Source: Temnothorax longispinosus (taxonomy: Eukaryota; Arthropoda; Insecta; Hymenoptera; Formicidae). Taken from it: a DNA stretch of 64,000 nt. The position numbers were made by a program, and so were the translations under genes. The stretch covers positions 11,326,157 to 11,390,156 of the forward strand of contig NC_092362.1 of NCBI RefSeq assembly GCF_030848805.1, read 5' to 3'. Shown piece by piece: positions 33,247 to 42,859 of the stretch (position 1 is the stretch's first letter; each line of letters starts with the position of its first letter). A model generated the notes under the pieces. The model ran no database searches, was not told where the DNA came from, and was given only the letters and a program-made list of their open reading frames with translations.

Positions 33247-36200
33247 ATGGGCCGAGGTCACATAACTAAACGCGAGCTGTGTATACAGCGGATGAGGGAG
33301 ATCCATGAGCTGTCGATGCTCGCCGTGGACAATGAGGCACAGAGGCCAAATTTCCTAGTTAGATACCCTACCGTGGCTGGACTGATTAAGGATTTTGAGG
33401 CGGCTCACCTCAAAATAATCCAAGACGCCTCAGACGAGGAGTTCACCGCGGAAGACGCAATCCGTAAAGAATTCGATACGATACGCTTCGGAGTAATCGG
33501 GCGTTATGAGAAATTTGTGGGCGCCGACCGAGCGGCCGCCGCGGCCGCTCAGGCCCCGGTCCAAACGTCGTCTATCCGACTGCCCAAAATCTCACTTCCG
33601 GAATTCTCGGGAGACCTCGCGCTTTGGCCCTCGTTCATCGCGTTGTTCAACGTTTCTATTCACGAGAATCGGAGCATCTCCTCCATGGAGAAGTACCAAT
33701 ATCTGGTAGCCTCATTGAGAGGAGAAGCGCTCAACGTCGTGAAGAACCTCCCCCTCTCCGCCGACAACTACGCGATAGCCTACGACGCCCTGATTTTGCG
33801 ATATCAGAATAAGCGGAACTTAGCGGATTACCACGTGGACTTAATGCTAAACGCCAAGCCGTTAAAATTGGAGTCAGTCGCCCCTCTCCGCACGTTGTTG
33901 GACACATTTACCGAAAATACGCGAGCACTGAACTTGTTGGGGTTCCCCACGGACTCTTGGGACTATTTACTCCTCAAATTCTTGTTAGAAAAACTACCTC
34001 GTTCGCTTCGCGAGAAATTCGAATCCGAACACCGGGCAGAGGAGATACCAAAGTACGCGCAACTCACGAAGTTCCTATCGGATCACTGCCGGGTTCTCGC
34101 GTCCGTATCGGGCCCCACGAATATGTCGATCAAGTCACAGTCGCCTTCGGCAAAAAAATCCGCATCGGCCTCGTCGCTTGCTACTCAGACTGCCGAGTGT
34201 CCGGTGTGCAAAGAGCAACATCTCGTGTTTAAGTGCTCTCGATTCTTGAAATTATCCCCTCGGGAAAGGCATTCAACGGCCAAAACCGCGAATTTGTGTC
34301 TCAATTGCCTTCGCGCGGGTCATGGCACTAACAACTGCACATCGACGGGGACGTGCCGGTCGTGCCAGGCTAGGCATCATACCCTATTGCACTTCGGACG
34401 GAATTCGAGTCCAGTGGGCACCCCGGCGGATACCGGAGCCCCCTCTGAATCGGCCGCCGAGGAGAGTTCGTCGCCACAACATAACGAGCCCCTCGTCACC
34501 ATGACCAGCGTCGCGAAATCGAGTTCGACCGTATTACTGTCAACGGTACAGGCCGAAGCCCTCGACGTCCACGGGAATCCATTCCCTGTTCGCATGCTTT
34601 TGGATAGTGCTAGTCAATTGAACTTTATCTCGGAAAACTGCATGCAAAGGGGTGGTTTCGGACGAACCAAAGGTCGCACGGTAGTTCTAGCGATTAATGA
34701 TACTAGGGCGGCTGCTACTCGAGGCAGCACCTCACTCGTGATTCAAGTACAGGGTAATGGCACTACTCGCGTTCCGATAAAGGCTACGATTCTCCCACGC
34801 ATCTCCGCCCAATTACCTAGTAGTCAAGTCGAACAAAGAGCGTGGAAACACATAGAGGGATTGAAACTTGCGGATCCGCAGTATCACCGACCGGGTCCCA
34901 TCGATATCTTAATCGGCGCAGAGATCTTTACGTCATTGCTTCGAGACGGTCGTCGCGTAGGGAAGAAGGGCGAACCAGACGCCTTTAATTCCATTTTCGG
35001 TTGGGTTCTAGTCGGTTCGGTATCGACTCAGGCATCTCGGTCTACACACTCGTTCCTGATTCTCGATTCATTAGACGCGTCTCTCAGTCGATTTTGGCAG
35101 TTAGACGAGATTCCCACGGCTCCGCCGTATTCACAGGAAGATAGACGTTGCGAGGAATTATTTGCGCAGACCACGCGTCGCGATGTATCTGGTCGATTTG
35201 TAATATCGTATCCTTTCATAAAGGACAAACCTTGTTTCGTTGGCACGCGTCAAGTAGCCGTGAACAGATTTCGCGCACTTGAGCGTCGCTTCAAAGCGGA
35301 TAAAGAATTCAAAATAAATTACAACAAATTCATGCAGGATTACTTAGATAATGGCTATATGAAATTGATCAAGCAGCCGTTCCCAGTGGACGGACCTGTC
35401 TTTTACCTACCCCATCATGGGGTATTCAAGTCGGATAGCACGACTACGAAATTGCGCGTCGTATTTGATGGATCGGCTAAAGATCTGAACGGCGTCTCGC
35501 TGAATCAAATGTTGCGATCCGGTCCCAAATTACAATCAGACATAGTTGTGATATTATTGATGTTCCGGCTCGGCCTCGTGGCGCTCACCGCGGATGTCAG
35601 ACAGATGTTCCTTCAGATATTGGTCGAACTCGGTCATTGTGACTATCAACGAATAGTGTGGCGTTTCTCAGAAAACGATCCGATCTCGGACTACCTTTTG
35701 CTGACTGTCATTTTCGGATTGACATGCTCTCCATTCATAGCGATTGCTTGCATGTTAAAGCTAGCGGCCGAAGGCAAAACGAGATACCCATTGGCCGCGG
35801 CTGCCTTGGAAGAGAGCGTCTACGTCGACGATGTGGTGACGAGTGTCGAGTCAGTAGAGAAGGCTCGCGAGCTTCAGCGGCAACTACAAGCCTTGCTTAA
35901 AACTGCCGGCTTCGAACTCAGAAAATGGACCAGTAGCCATCCGTCGGTCTTAGCTGATCTGGATCCGGAACTTTGCAGCCAATCGTTACTATCCTTTGAA
36001 TCGCCGGAAGACCAGTTTCTTAAGGTCCTTGGATTTCGTTGGTACCCTCAAACGGACGACTTTGGATTTCAGGTCAACCCGTTGGACAGAGATTGCACCA
36101 AACGCACCATTCTCTCCGAATTAGCTCGCATCTTTGATCCATTGGGGTTCCTGACCCCGCTTACATTCATGGCCAAACGATTGATCCAGCAACTCTGGAT

Positions 36201-38373
36201 GCTTAAAGTAGAGTGGGACGACAGGCCTCCCTCAGAGATATGTTCTAAATGGGAAAGATACAAGTCGGAGCTCTCCGCGTTAGCCTCTATTCGTATACCT
36301 CGTACTATCGCAGTCGTAAATAAGGTATTCAGGCGAGAAATCCACGGATTTTGTGACGCGAGGGAGCAGGGCTACGGAGCCGTTGTATATATTAGACTCG
36401 TCACCGAGAATGGGGTGATAATCCGCATGCTCATCGCCAAATCAAAGGTGGCCCCACTCAAGGCCATCACCTTACCGAGACTCGAACTTTCCGCGGCGGT
36501 CCTGCTGTCAGATTTGTTGGAATATGTCGAGAAAATTCTCCGACCTAAAGTTGCCGTCGACGACACATACGCCTGGTCGGATTCTGAGGTTACCCTCGCG
36601 TGGATACGCTCGGCTCCGCACCGTTGGAAGACGTTCGTGCGTAATCGTGTCGCACGCATCCAGTCCAACACTAACATTTCCTGCTGGAAACATGTCGATA
36701 CCAAATCTAACCCCGCTGATTGTTGCCCAAGGGGCTTATTCCCCCAGGAACTAGTCGATCACCCGCTGTGGTGGACCGGTCCTGCGTGGCTCGTCGAATT
36801 CGAACCCACTCAAGAAACGACATTGGAAGCTGAGGATCTTCCCGAGGAGGAAGAAAATTCTCGCGCCTTTGTTTCCACAAATCCTGTGGATGATGTAGAT
36901 TCCATTACTGTTGTCGATTCGCTTCTCGATCGCTTCTCGTCGTTAGACAAACTCGTCAGAGAGTTCGCGTATTGCCTCCGATTCGCTACCAAAACTAGAT
37001 CAAACGCGCTCACTCTCGTCGTGGATCAAATCGAATTTCACTCGACCTTGTTATACCTCGTCAAACTTGTGCAATCTTGTTGCTTCGCAGAGGATATCGG
37101 TAGCTTAAGACGCAATCAGAGTTGCTCCAAACCTCTGCGAAAACTCGTCCCCTTCTTGGATGGTCGCGGAGTCCTCAGGGTGGGCGGCAGGCTCACCCAT
37201 TCCGCCATCTCATACGAGGCTAAACACCCGGCATTGCTGCCTAACCGACATCGACTCACGGAACTTATAGTAGAGCGCACCCACCGCCTACATCTGCATC
37301 CGGGACGTCGAGCGTTGCATTATATCCTGTCACAAAACTTCTGGATCCTGGGGGCCCATCAGGCCATTAAACGCTGCCTATCGCGTTGCTATCGGTGCTT
37401 TAGGGCGAATCCACGCCCGATGCAACCGCCCATGGCGGACCTACCGTTAGATCGAGTACGTCAGGCTAAGCCCTTTTCGATAACCGGAGTCGACTACGCT
37501 GGGCCATTTCCAGTCTACAATCGTCGTTCCCGCGGAGCAACCCTGTTCAAGGCCTACGTGTGCCTTTTTGTCTGCTTCGCAACCAAGGCAGTCCACCTAG
37601 AGCTCGCCTTTTCTCTATCTACAGAATCGTTCCTGTCAGCCCTGAGGCGCTTCATCGCTAGACGCGGCCGTTGTTCGCGAATATACAGCGACTGCGGCAC
37701 CAACTTTGTTGGAGCTCAACGGGAGCTCGTCGGCTGCATGCAGGCCGCCTCGGAACGGGAGCAAATTCAGTGGGCCTTCAACCCCCCCTCGGCGCCGCAT
37801 TTCGGTGGCCTTTGGGAAGCCGGGGTCAAATCGATGAAGACCCACTTGAAGCGAGTAGTGGGGACACAGATCCTCACCGTGGAGGAGTTCAGTACGCTCA
37901 TAACCCAAGTAGAAGTTATCCTGAACTCCAGACCCCTCTGTCCCACCAGTTCAGATCCCAGCGACCTCGGGGTGCTCTCCCCGGGGCATTTCCTCACCCT
38001 GGAGCCTCTCGTGGCGGTTCCACACCCTGACCTGAACCCGGTGCCGATGAACAGACTCGATCGGTGGCAACTGGTGCAACATATGCACCAGCAGTTCTGG
38101 AAGAGGTGGCATGATGAATACCTGCACACCCTCCAACAGCGACCGAAGTGGTTGCAATCGGCACCTACGGTAAAAAAGGACACACTGGTCCTGGTAAAGG
38201 GCGAAAACGCCCCTCCCTTGCAATGGAGGCGAAGGCGAATCGTGGAACTGCACCCGGGCCGTGACGGCGTCGCTCGGGTCGCTACGGTGCGGACGGCGGA
38301 TGGCGTGCTTACTCGTCCTCTGGTGAAGTTGTGCCTACTGCCGATGGACACTTCGCCAGAGGAATCTATTTAA
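33247..38373 (+). CDS. BEL/Pao Gag-Pol polyprotein, 1708 aa, intact
   Basis: A single uninterrupted frame. Gag occupies roughly residues 1-400, with three zinc-knuckle-like motifs near 318-380 (CPVCKEQHLVFKC, CLNCLRAGHGTNNC, CRSCQARHHTLLH). An aspartic protease follows, with LLDSASQLNFI (about 452). The reverse transcriptase has LTADVRQMFLQI (about 780) and the catalytic YVDDVVTS (859-866). RNase H has FCDAREQGYGAVVY (about 1035). The integrase has the His/Cys zinc region ending RCYRCFR (about 1385), VDYAGPF (about 1415), DCGTNFVGA (about 1482) and FGGLWEAGVKSMK (about 1518). A C-terminal segment ends RPLVKLCLLP. Domain order PR-RT-RH-IN and the YVDD motif fit BEL/Pao. The ATG follows AATCATC... 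at the end of the leader. No stops or frameshifts were seen, so the protein could be functional. Confidence 0.95.
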   Translation: MGRGHITKRELCIQRMREIHELSMLAVDNEAQRPNFLVRYPTVAGLIKDFEAAHLKIIQDASDEEFTAEDAIRKEFDTIRFGVIGRYEKFVGADRAAAAAAQAPVQTSSIRLPKISLPEFSGDLALWPSFIALFNVSIHENRSISSMEKYQYLVASLRGEALNVVKNLPLSADNYAIAYDALILRYQNKRNLADYHVDLMLNAKPLKLESVAPLRTLLDTFTENTRALNLLGFPTDSWDYLLLKFLLEKLPRSLREKFESEHRAEEIPKYAQLTKFLSDHCRVLASVSGPTNMSIKSQSPSAKKSASASSLATQTAECPVCKEQHLVFKCSRFLKLSPRERHSTAKTANLCLNCLRAGHGTNNCTSTGTCRSCQARHHTLLHFGRNSSPVGTPADTGAPSESAAEESSSPQHNEPLVTMTSVAKSSSTVLLSTVQAEALDVHGNPFPVRMLLDSASQLNFISENCMQRGGFGRTKGRTVVLAINDTRAAATRGSTSLVIQVQGNGTTRVPIKATILPRISAQLPSSQVEQRAWKHIEGLKLADPQYHRPGPIDILIGAEIFTSLLRDGRRVGKKGEPDAFNSIFGWVLVGSVSTQASRSTHSFLILDSLDASLSRFWQLDEIPTAPPYSQEDRRCEELFAQTTRRDVSGRFVISYPFIKDKPCFVGTRQVAVNRFRALERRFKADKEFKINYNKFMQDYLDNGYMKLIKQPFPVDGPVFYLPHHGVFKSDSTTTKLRVVFDGSAKDLNGVSLNQMLRSGPKLQSDIVVILLMFRLGLVALTADVRQMFLQILVELGHCDYQRIVWRFSENDPISDYLLLTVIFGLTCSPFIAIACMLKLAAEGKTRYPLAAAALEESVYVDDVVTSVESVEKARELQRQLQALLKTAGFELRKWTSSHPSVLADLDPELCSQSLLSFESPEDQFLKVLGFRWYPQTDDFGFQVNPLDRDCTKRTILSELARIFDPLGFLTPLTFMAKRLIQQLWMLKVEWDDRPPSEICSKWERYKSELSALASIRIPRTIAVVNKVFRREIHGFCDAREQGYGAVVYIRLVTENGVIIRMLIAKSKVAPLKAITLPRLELSAAVLLSDLLEYVEKILRPKVAVDDTYAWSDSEVTLAWIRSAPHRWKTFVRNRVARIQSNTNISCWKHVDTKSNPADCCPRGLFPQELVDHPLWWTGPAWLVEFEPTQETTLEAEDLPEEEENSRAFVSTNPVDDVDSITVVDSLLDRFSSLDKLVREFAYCLRFATKTRSNALTLVVDQIEFHSTLLYLVKLVQSCCFAEDIGSLRRNQSCSKPLRKLVPFLDGRGVLRVGGRLTHSAISYEAKHPALLPNRHRLTELIVERTHRLHLHPGRRALHYILSQNFWILGAHQAIKRCLSRCYRCFRANPRPMQPPMADLPLDRVRQAKPFSITGVDYAGPFPVYNRRSRGATLFKAYVCLFVCFATKAVHLELAFSLSTESFLSALRRFIARRGRCSRIYSDCGTNFVGAQRELVGCMQAASEREQIQWAFNPPSAPHFGGLWEAGVKSMKTHLKRVVGTQILTVEEFSTLITQVEVILNSRPLCPTSSDPSDLGVLSPGHFLTLEPLVAVPHPDLNPVPMNRLDRWQLVQHMHQQFWKRWHDEYLHTLQQRPKWLQSAPTVKKDTLVLVKGENAPPLQWRRRRIVELHPGRDGVARVATVRTADGVLTRPLVKLCLLPMDTSPEESI

Positions 38374-38391
38374 GCGTAGAAAATACGTCGT

Positions 38392-38722
38392 ATTTTGGTG
38401 AGCGGTATGTTCGGCGTATCGCCTTGTAAATAGTATAGTTACTTCATGTTCATGTATTCATTTATCGTTTATACTTAGTTGCATAAGTCGTTTGTAATTC
38501 TCGCGCGAAACGTCGGCGGATCGCGATCAGCCAAATCATGCGACTCACCTGTCGTTGCTGCCATCGCCCATCCGCCGACGGTATCCACCCCCCCCCCCCC
38601 GGAAAGGGAACAACTACTCGCCCGCAGCGACATGTTCCAGGACCGCGGGGAGAAGACACTCATCGTCAAATAGTCGGAGAGGACACACCTCTCATCAGAA
38701 CTTATCGTCAAGCCGCCGTGCG

Positions 38723-38758
<36 letters not shown>

Positions 38759-39149
38759 TCTAAGAGCCGTCTTACGGCACACGTTCGCCGGGCAAAACGC
38801 ATCACGGAATCGCCTTTGCCGCCTTGCTCAACCGGGAGTGCGCACGTCTCCTACTGCTTTCTTCCTGCCTGCTCTATCGCTTGCTCTCCACCGTTTGCTT
38901 GCTTGCACGAGTTTTGCTATCGCATGCCGAACGAGACCCACGGAGCGGCCAAGTTCAGGGGACAGGACGAGGATTGGCGGAATCGCGGGGACGACGGCCG
39001 ACACGGTGAGTCGCTTCGCTTAATATTTCGTTGCATGCGTTTCTGCTTTCGCGTTAAACATTTGATAGTCGTGAGGGGAAAGCGACAACCCCCCTCTGGT
39101 CCTTCGAGTATCGCAAATCTTGCCTCCGGGGCGAAACTATCCCCGTTCA
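38392..39149 (+). repeat. Polypurine-type tract and 3' LTR of the BEL/Pao element
   Basis: GGTGAGCGGTA precedes the LTR start TGTTCGGCG at 38408. The LTR ends CCCCGTTCA at 39149. Compared with the 5' LTR I noted TGGCGG for TGGCAG and TAGTCGTG for TAGTAGTG, plus a longer CA repeat at about 38724-38754. Confidence 0.92.
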
Positions 39150-39154
39150 ACTCC

Positions 39155-39240
39155 TCTTACAAAACTTATTTTTTCTTCCGCAAGTAACACACCCTTCATG
39201 TGTGACACGTGAGTTCTTAATTTAGGATCCCGTTCTGAGA
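39155..39240 (-). pseudogene. CACTA-like transposase relic, continuation on the other side of BEL/Pao
   Basis: The minus strand reads VLLAEEKISFVRG and, across the ACTCC target, joins in frame with GVKDRSAF at 30928. Upstream it reads YPFSERDPKLRTHVSHM. The piece shows that BEL/Pao inserted into an already present CACTA-like gene. Beyond about 39240 no further homology is recognised. Confidence 0.6.
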
Positions 39241-39512
39241 ATGGATACTTAACAGAATTACAAACTTTTGTCTGAAACATTTTTTTATTTGCCCAATACT
39301 TTTTGAGATATTCAAGGAAAACTTGGTAACTTTTTCAATATTCAGCTTATGATATCTTGATAATTCTTTGAAGTTAGAAAAAGTGGTATAGAGGACTTTT
39401 TGACTTAATTTTGTTTTAAGAATATGCTGTTGCAATAGCACTCCAATTTTTTTAAATATTTGTAAACACTCCAGAAAAATGCATACACAAATAATAAAAA
39501 AAAATTGAGTAT
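39241..39512. other. AT-rich spacer, no gene seen
   Basis: A frame at 39217-39534 on the minus strand shows only low-complexity Lys/Phe/Ile sequence and no domain. Nothing else is visible. Confidence 0.4.
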
Positions 39513-40098
39513 CCTTATGGAAAAATACACTCAACTTTTGTTGTTAACCGTTAAAAAAACACCATAGAAAAACCCTTAAAGTTGGTTAGTTTTACCCTAC
39601 TGATGACCAGTCATTGCGATAGTAATCCTGCTCAGTACGAGAGGAACCGCAGGTTCGGACATTTGGTTCACGCACTCGGTCGAGCGGCCGGTGGTGCGAA
39701 GCTACCATCCGTGGGATTATGCCTGAACGCCTCTAAGGCCATATCCTCTCTAGTCAAAAGTGGCAATGATATCTCTAGGAGTCTCGTGAGTCGAAAGGCT
39801 CAAAACAATGTGACACACTTACTAGGTTAACCATGTGACACACTTACTAGGTAAAGGTTAACCATCAATTGGCGGTCCAAAATCACATTCAACTTTAAGG
39901 GTTTTTCTTTGGATGATGGTTAACCTTCAATTAATGGTTAATATGGAAATGGTAAAAATGACGGTATAAACCCTAAAAATATAAACCCTCAAATGAAAGT
40001 AACACCCAAAGAGAATAAATCCCATATTTAAATGTTCTCAATTAGCTTCCGCCGATAATACATACCCGCAAAAGAGAACATCACCACACACTATGCAA

Positions 40099-40147
<49 letters not shown>
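39513..40147. mobile_element. Hairpin MITE, copy 2, carrying a 28S rRNA fragment
   Basis: Both sides match copy 1 at 9949-10345. The left part runs from CCTTATGGAAAAATACACTC through ACCCTTAAAGTTGG. The right part runs from GGTTAACCATCAATTGGCGG to the CTATGCAAAGTTTATATATA tract. In place of the left inner hairpin arm there is about 270 bp of 28S rRNA-derived sequence. The right end is a (TA)n tract of about 45 bp directly followed by a long-LTR copy. Confidence 0.75.
39585..39830 (+). pseudogene. 28S rRNA 3'-region fragment including the sarcin-ricin loop
   Basis: TTAGTTTTACCCTACTGATG (39586) starts a stretch that reads like the conserved 3' part of 28S rRNA. The sarcin-ricin loop AGTACGAGAGGAACCGC lies at about 39634-39650. 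Then come GGTTCGGACATTTGGTTCAC, GTGCGAAGCTACCATCCGTG and AGGAGTCTCGTGAGTCGAAA. A duplicated tail, ATGTGACACACTTACTAGGT, occurs twice (about 39808 and 39833). The fragment is too short to be a gene and sits inside a MITE copy, so it is a dispersed rRNA pseudogene. The open frame across it is meaningless. Confidence 0.9.
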
Positions 40148-40150
<3 letters not shown>

Positions 40151-41195
40151 GACGTTGCGGCTTGCCGCTTCGTGGCAGCATCCCGCCGCCGTCACAAGGC
40201 GCGGAATTTCGCGTCCAGGGACGAGCCAGAAAGGCGACGATGAGATCTCCAGGGCCGAATATTAATATCACTTCCGCAATTTGATTATTTATTTTATTTT
40301 TATGTAATCGTAATACGCGCGGCGCCTCACCCACACCACGGCGAATCTTCGAGGGAGTACCGGTAACGGGAGGGGTCCGGGAGGACCAAGGACCGAGGAG
40401 GGGTGGCGAGAACGAAAACCCTTGAGATCACGGGCGGCGAGAGTAACGCGGCAGGCGTGCGGCGCGTGAGGCAGCGATGGACGAAGGCCGCCGATAGCGG
40501 GGCTCCAGGTACCGGGGAAAATTTGACCTCAGCAATTTGCCTCCACGAAATACCGGCCCACGGGGTGGCTGATCACCGCCCCGAGGTCAAACCGGAGGCA
40601 CACCGGCCAGAACGAAGTCCAGTCCGCTGCCCAGGGACAAATTGAAGAAGTCGCTACGCCGCCGAGGGACTGTTGCGCGCCCCCGAAGGATCCCCTTGCG
40701 ACGATCCTGCGTTGAGATATCGCGCAAGCTTGCAAGCTCGCTCCCGATTAGTCGGCGCGCCCCTAAGGAAGGGGGTGCCACATCGATTCCGCAATCGAGC
40801 GGATTTAGCGAGACACTCTCTGGTCGTCCGTCGGCGAGTACAAACACGTACAATTAAGGTCCGCGATAGCCACCCCGCTTTGGGAATCTGTTACGCTGCG
40901 ACGATCTTTGGTACGATGTGACGGCGAGGAGCCCCAGGAGAAGGCATCGCATCGGTGAGGTTGCCCGCAAGTAATACCGAAATGTAAAGCCACGACGCCG
41001 CCCTCCGGTACGCGCTCTCGCTCAGGGAAACGCTTGTAATACCGCGACGCATCCCGGTCCTTGAGACCGAGTATAAAATTGCGATCGACAGCCAGAGCAA
41101 AGGGCCTCGGGATGGTATCGTGGCCGCGGAATCGTGATAAGGACGTGATAGCGAGCCTCTGGAGATCGCGATAGATTCGTTGGCGAAATCCGGTA
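40148..41195 (+). mobile_element. Truncated copy of a long LTR (family TGTGACGTTGCGG)
   Basis: It starts TGTGACGTTGCGGCTTGCCG. It matches the complete LTR at 51138-53026 for about 1.05 kb, including CACCTCACCCACACCAC, GGCACACCGG and GTTGCCCG...AAAGCCACGAC. Similarity is lost near 41195 (after GGAGATCGCGATAG). It begins directly after the (TA)n tract of the hairpin MITE. Confidence 0.75.
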
Positions 41196-42660
41196 ATGCG
41201 AGCCCGTTTTTGCGTAATGTCCGCGCTCGTGGTCGCGTTTCGCGCACACGGTGTTCACGGCGTATCGAGTTACCAAATATTACTTACGTTGGAATGTCGT
41301 CCGCGTCGGCACATCAATCCAGTGATGTGAATCCGGCCCGGTTTTTCGCGCATGCGCCCCCCTCCACTACGCACACAGAGTGACGCTCGGTCTATCGGTG
41401 TGTCGGCAGCGCTCGGCAGTGCCGAGAGAGAGGAAGAATATTACTCCCTTCTTGTCGCTCTCACTTAGCTCGCGTGATCGACGATGTTTTTACGCTGGAA
41501 ATGCTTTCTCGGTATCTCGGCGTGAATCTGAGTTGCCGTTGCACGATAATCAAAGAACGATCTTTGGAATAATGTAGAGATGTAAAAATAATTAATAAAC
41601 ATAAAAAAATTGTAGTAAAAAATTATGTTGATCTCTCTTGCAGAAATTTTCATGCTTTGACCTATACGATCCTATTATTTTGACAATTCCTTTCCGAAAA
41701 AAATTCCGTAAAAGAGAAGACACGTATTTTTTTGTTTGGCCTACAATTAATATTTCCGAGTGTAATATTTGTAAGAAATTGAATTTGTCGGTAACTGTTA
41801 CTTTTAAGTTAATTAATGTTCTTGAATTTATCAGTTCAATTGAATCGCGAGGAATGGAGGAATGTCAGTGAGAAATAAGTTCTGATTGTTCAGTTTAACA
41901 TTTAATAAAAGAAAGGTAACACAACTATTATTACAACTATGCACTCTATTAATTATAGTAATATGAATCTAAGAAACGGCTAATGCGGAATTCTAGCGAA
42001 AGACTGCCACGAGCGTCGCTCCGTTGGGTTCTTTTATCGGTTCTGACCTTCCAGAAGGTTCCCCGTACAGGGAGGGGTATTTCTTGCCGTTAATGAACCT
42101 TCTAGAAGGCCAGAGACAAATTGCGCGAATGAGCGTTTGCCAAAAATATGGTTTTAACACGGCGCGCGCTTGTAATTGGGCGAGCGTCGGGGCAGGCTTA
42201 AGCTCGCGGTGAACTCACGTTGCGAGAACGTGTGGTCGCTACGTCACGCGCTCGGGAGCGCGCGCTCGCTTCAAGCGATTCGTCGGCCGCGATATCTGCA
42301 GCTTTGTACAATTAATATCTTGCAAATATTTAATTTTATATATACGTATGGGGTATTTTCGTTAACAAATATATTTATATAAAAACTATATTTTATATAT
42401 TTATTTATGTCGAATAATGATATATCACATTATTTAATTGCACATTTCGGGCCGATTCCCGAGGCGACGCCTTTTATACCCCCATTACCGCTCGAGGCTC
42501 AGCGGCCGAGCCGCCGCACCGATCGCTCACGTGACGCGTAATCTCAGGCGAAGTATTCTCGCTATTTGTAGAATAAATTTCAATCTACTTTTGTTTTATA
42601 TAATTCACGCTTGTTGAAGTATAAAAAAGTGTAATTTGTACATGTAATATTTATATATAA
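41196..42660. other. Mixed-composition spacer with a heat-shock-element pair, no gene seen
   Basis: The first part (to about 41560) is GC-rich and may be the diverged remainder of the LTR. The rest is AT-rich with a GC-rich island at 42010-42310. Frames such as 41638-41871 lack any domain. The only notable sites are the two HSE-like arrays at 42049-42107. Confidence 0.45.
42049..42107. promoter_or_regulatory. Pair of perfect three-unit heat-shock elements
   Basis: TTCCAGAAGGTTC (42049-42061) and GAACCTTCTAGAA (42095-42107) each fit nTTCnnGAAnnTTCn or its alternate phase exactly. They lie 34 bp apart. On the minus strand GATAAAAG (42038-42031) is a possible TATA element just beyond them. Heat-shock factor binding is inferred from the consensus. 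No ORF follows on either side, so this may belong to a non-coding transcript or an LTR. Confidence 0.55.
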
Positions 42661-42687
42661 TGTATGTGAGGTACAAGTGGGTGGCAG

Positions 42688-42754
42688 TGTGGTCTTGTGG
42701 TAAAGCGCCAGACTCGTAATCCCGAGGACCCGGGTTCGAGTCCACCTGACCACA
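42688..42754 (+). other. tRNA-like sequence, Thr(CGT)-like anticodon, probably SINE head or pseudogene
   Basis: TGTGGTC (42688-42694) pairs perfectly with GACCACA (42748-42754) as a 7-bp acceptor stem. TTGTGGTAAAGCGC resembles an A box and GGGTTCGAGTCC fits the B box. The anticodon loop would be CTCGTAA. The anticodon stem has two mismatches and the T stem at least one, so a working tRNA is doubtful. A hairpin, CCGCACGAG with CTCGTGCGG, lies 30 bp downstream. Confidence 0.5.
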
Positions 42755-42859
42755 GGAATTTTTATATTCCAAACTGCACCCCCCGCACGAGTGGGGCTCG
42801 TGCGGAGAAACTGGGCTATCTTTCGGAGAAAAAATTAAATTTGAAATTGGTTGTCACTC

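Larger units (their letters stand above)
30934..39149 (+). mobile_element. Full-length BEL/Pao LTR retrotransposon
   Basis: Two nearly identical LTRs (30934-31673 and 38408-39149) bracket a leader and a single 1708-codon polyprotein gene. A perfect 5-bp duplication, ACTCC, flanks the element (30929-30933 and 39150-39154). By eye the LTRs differ by two substitutions plus the length of a CA repeat, so insertion was recent. All expected parts (primer site, gag-pol, purine tract, LTRs) are present. It sits in the CACTA-like relic on the opposite strand. Confidence 0.95.

Noticed and set aside
39582..39830. 82-codon ORF
   Set aside because: It is translation of conserved 28S rRNA sequence including the sarcin-ricin loop.
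42688..42754. Functional tRNA-Thr(CGT) gene
   Set aside because: The acceptor stem is perfect, but the anticodon stem has two mismatches and the T stem is imperfect. Listed as tRNA-like only.
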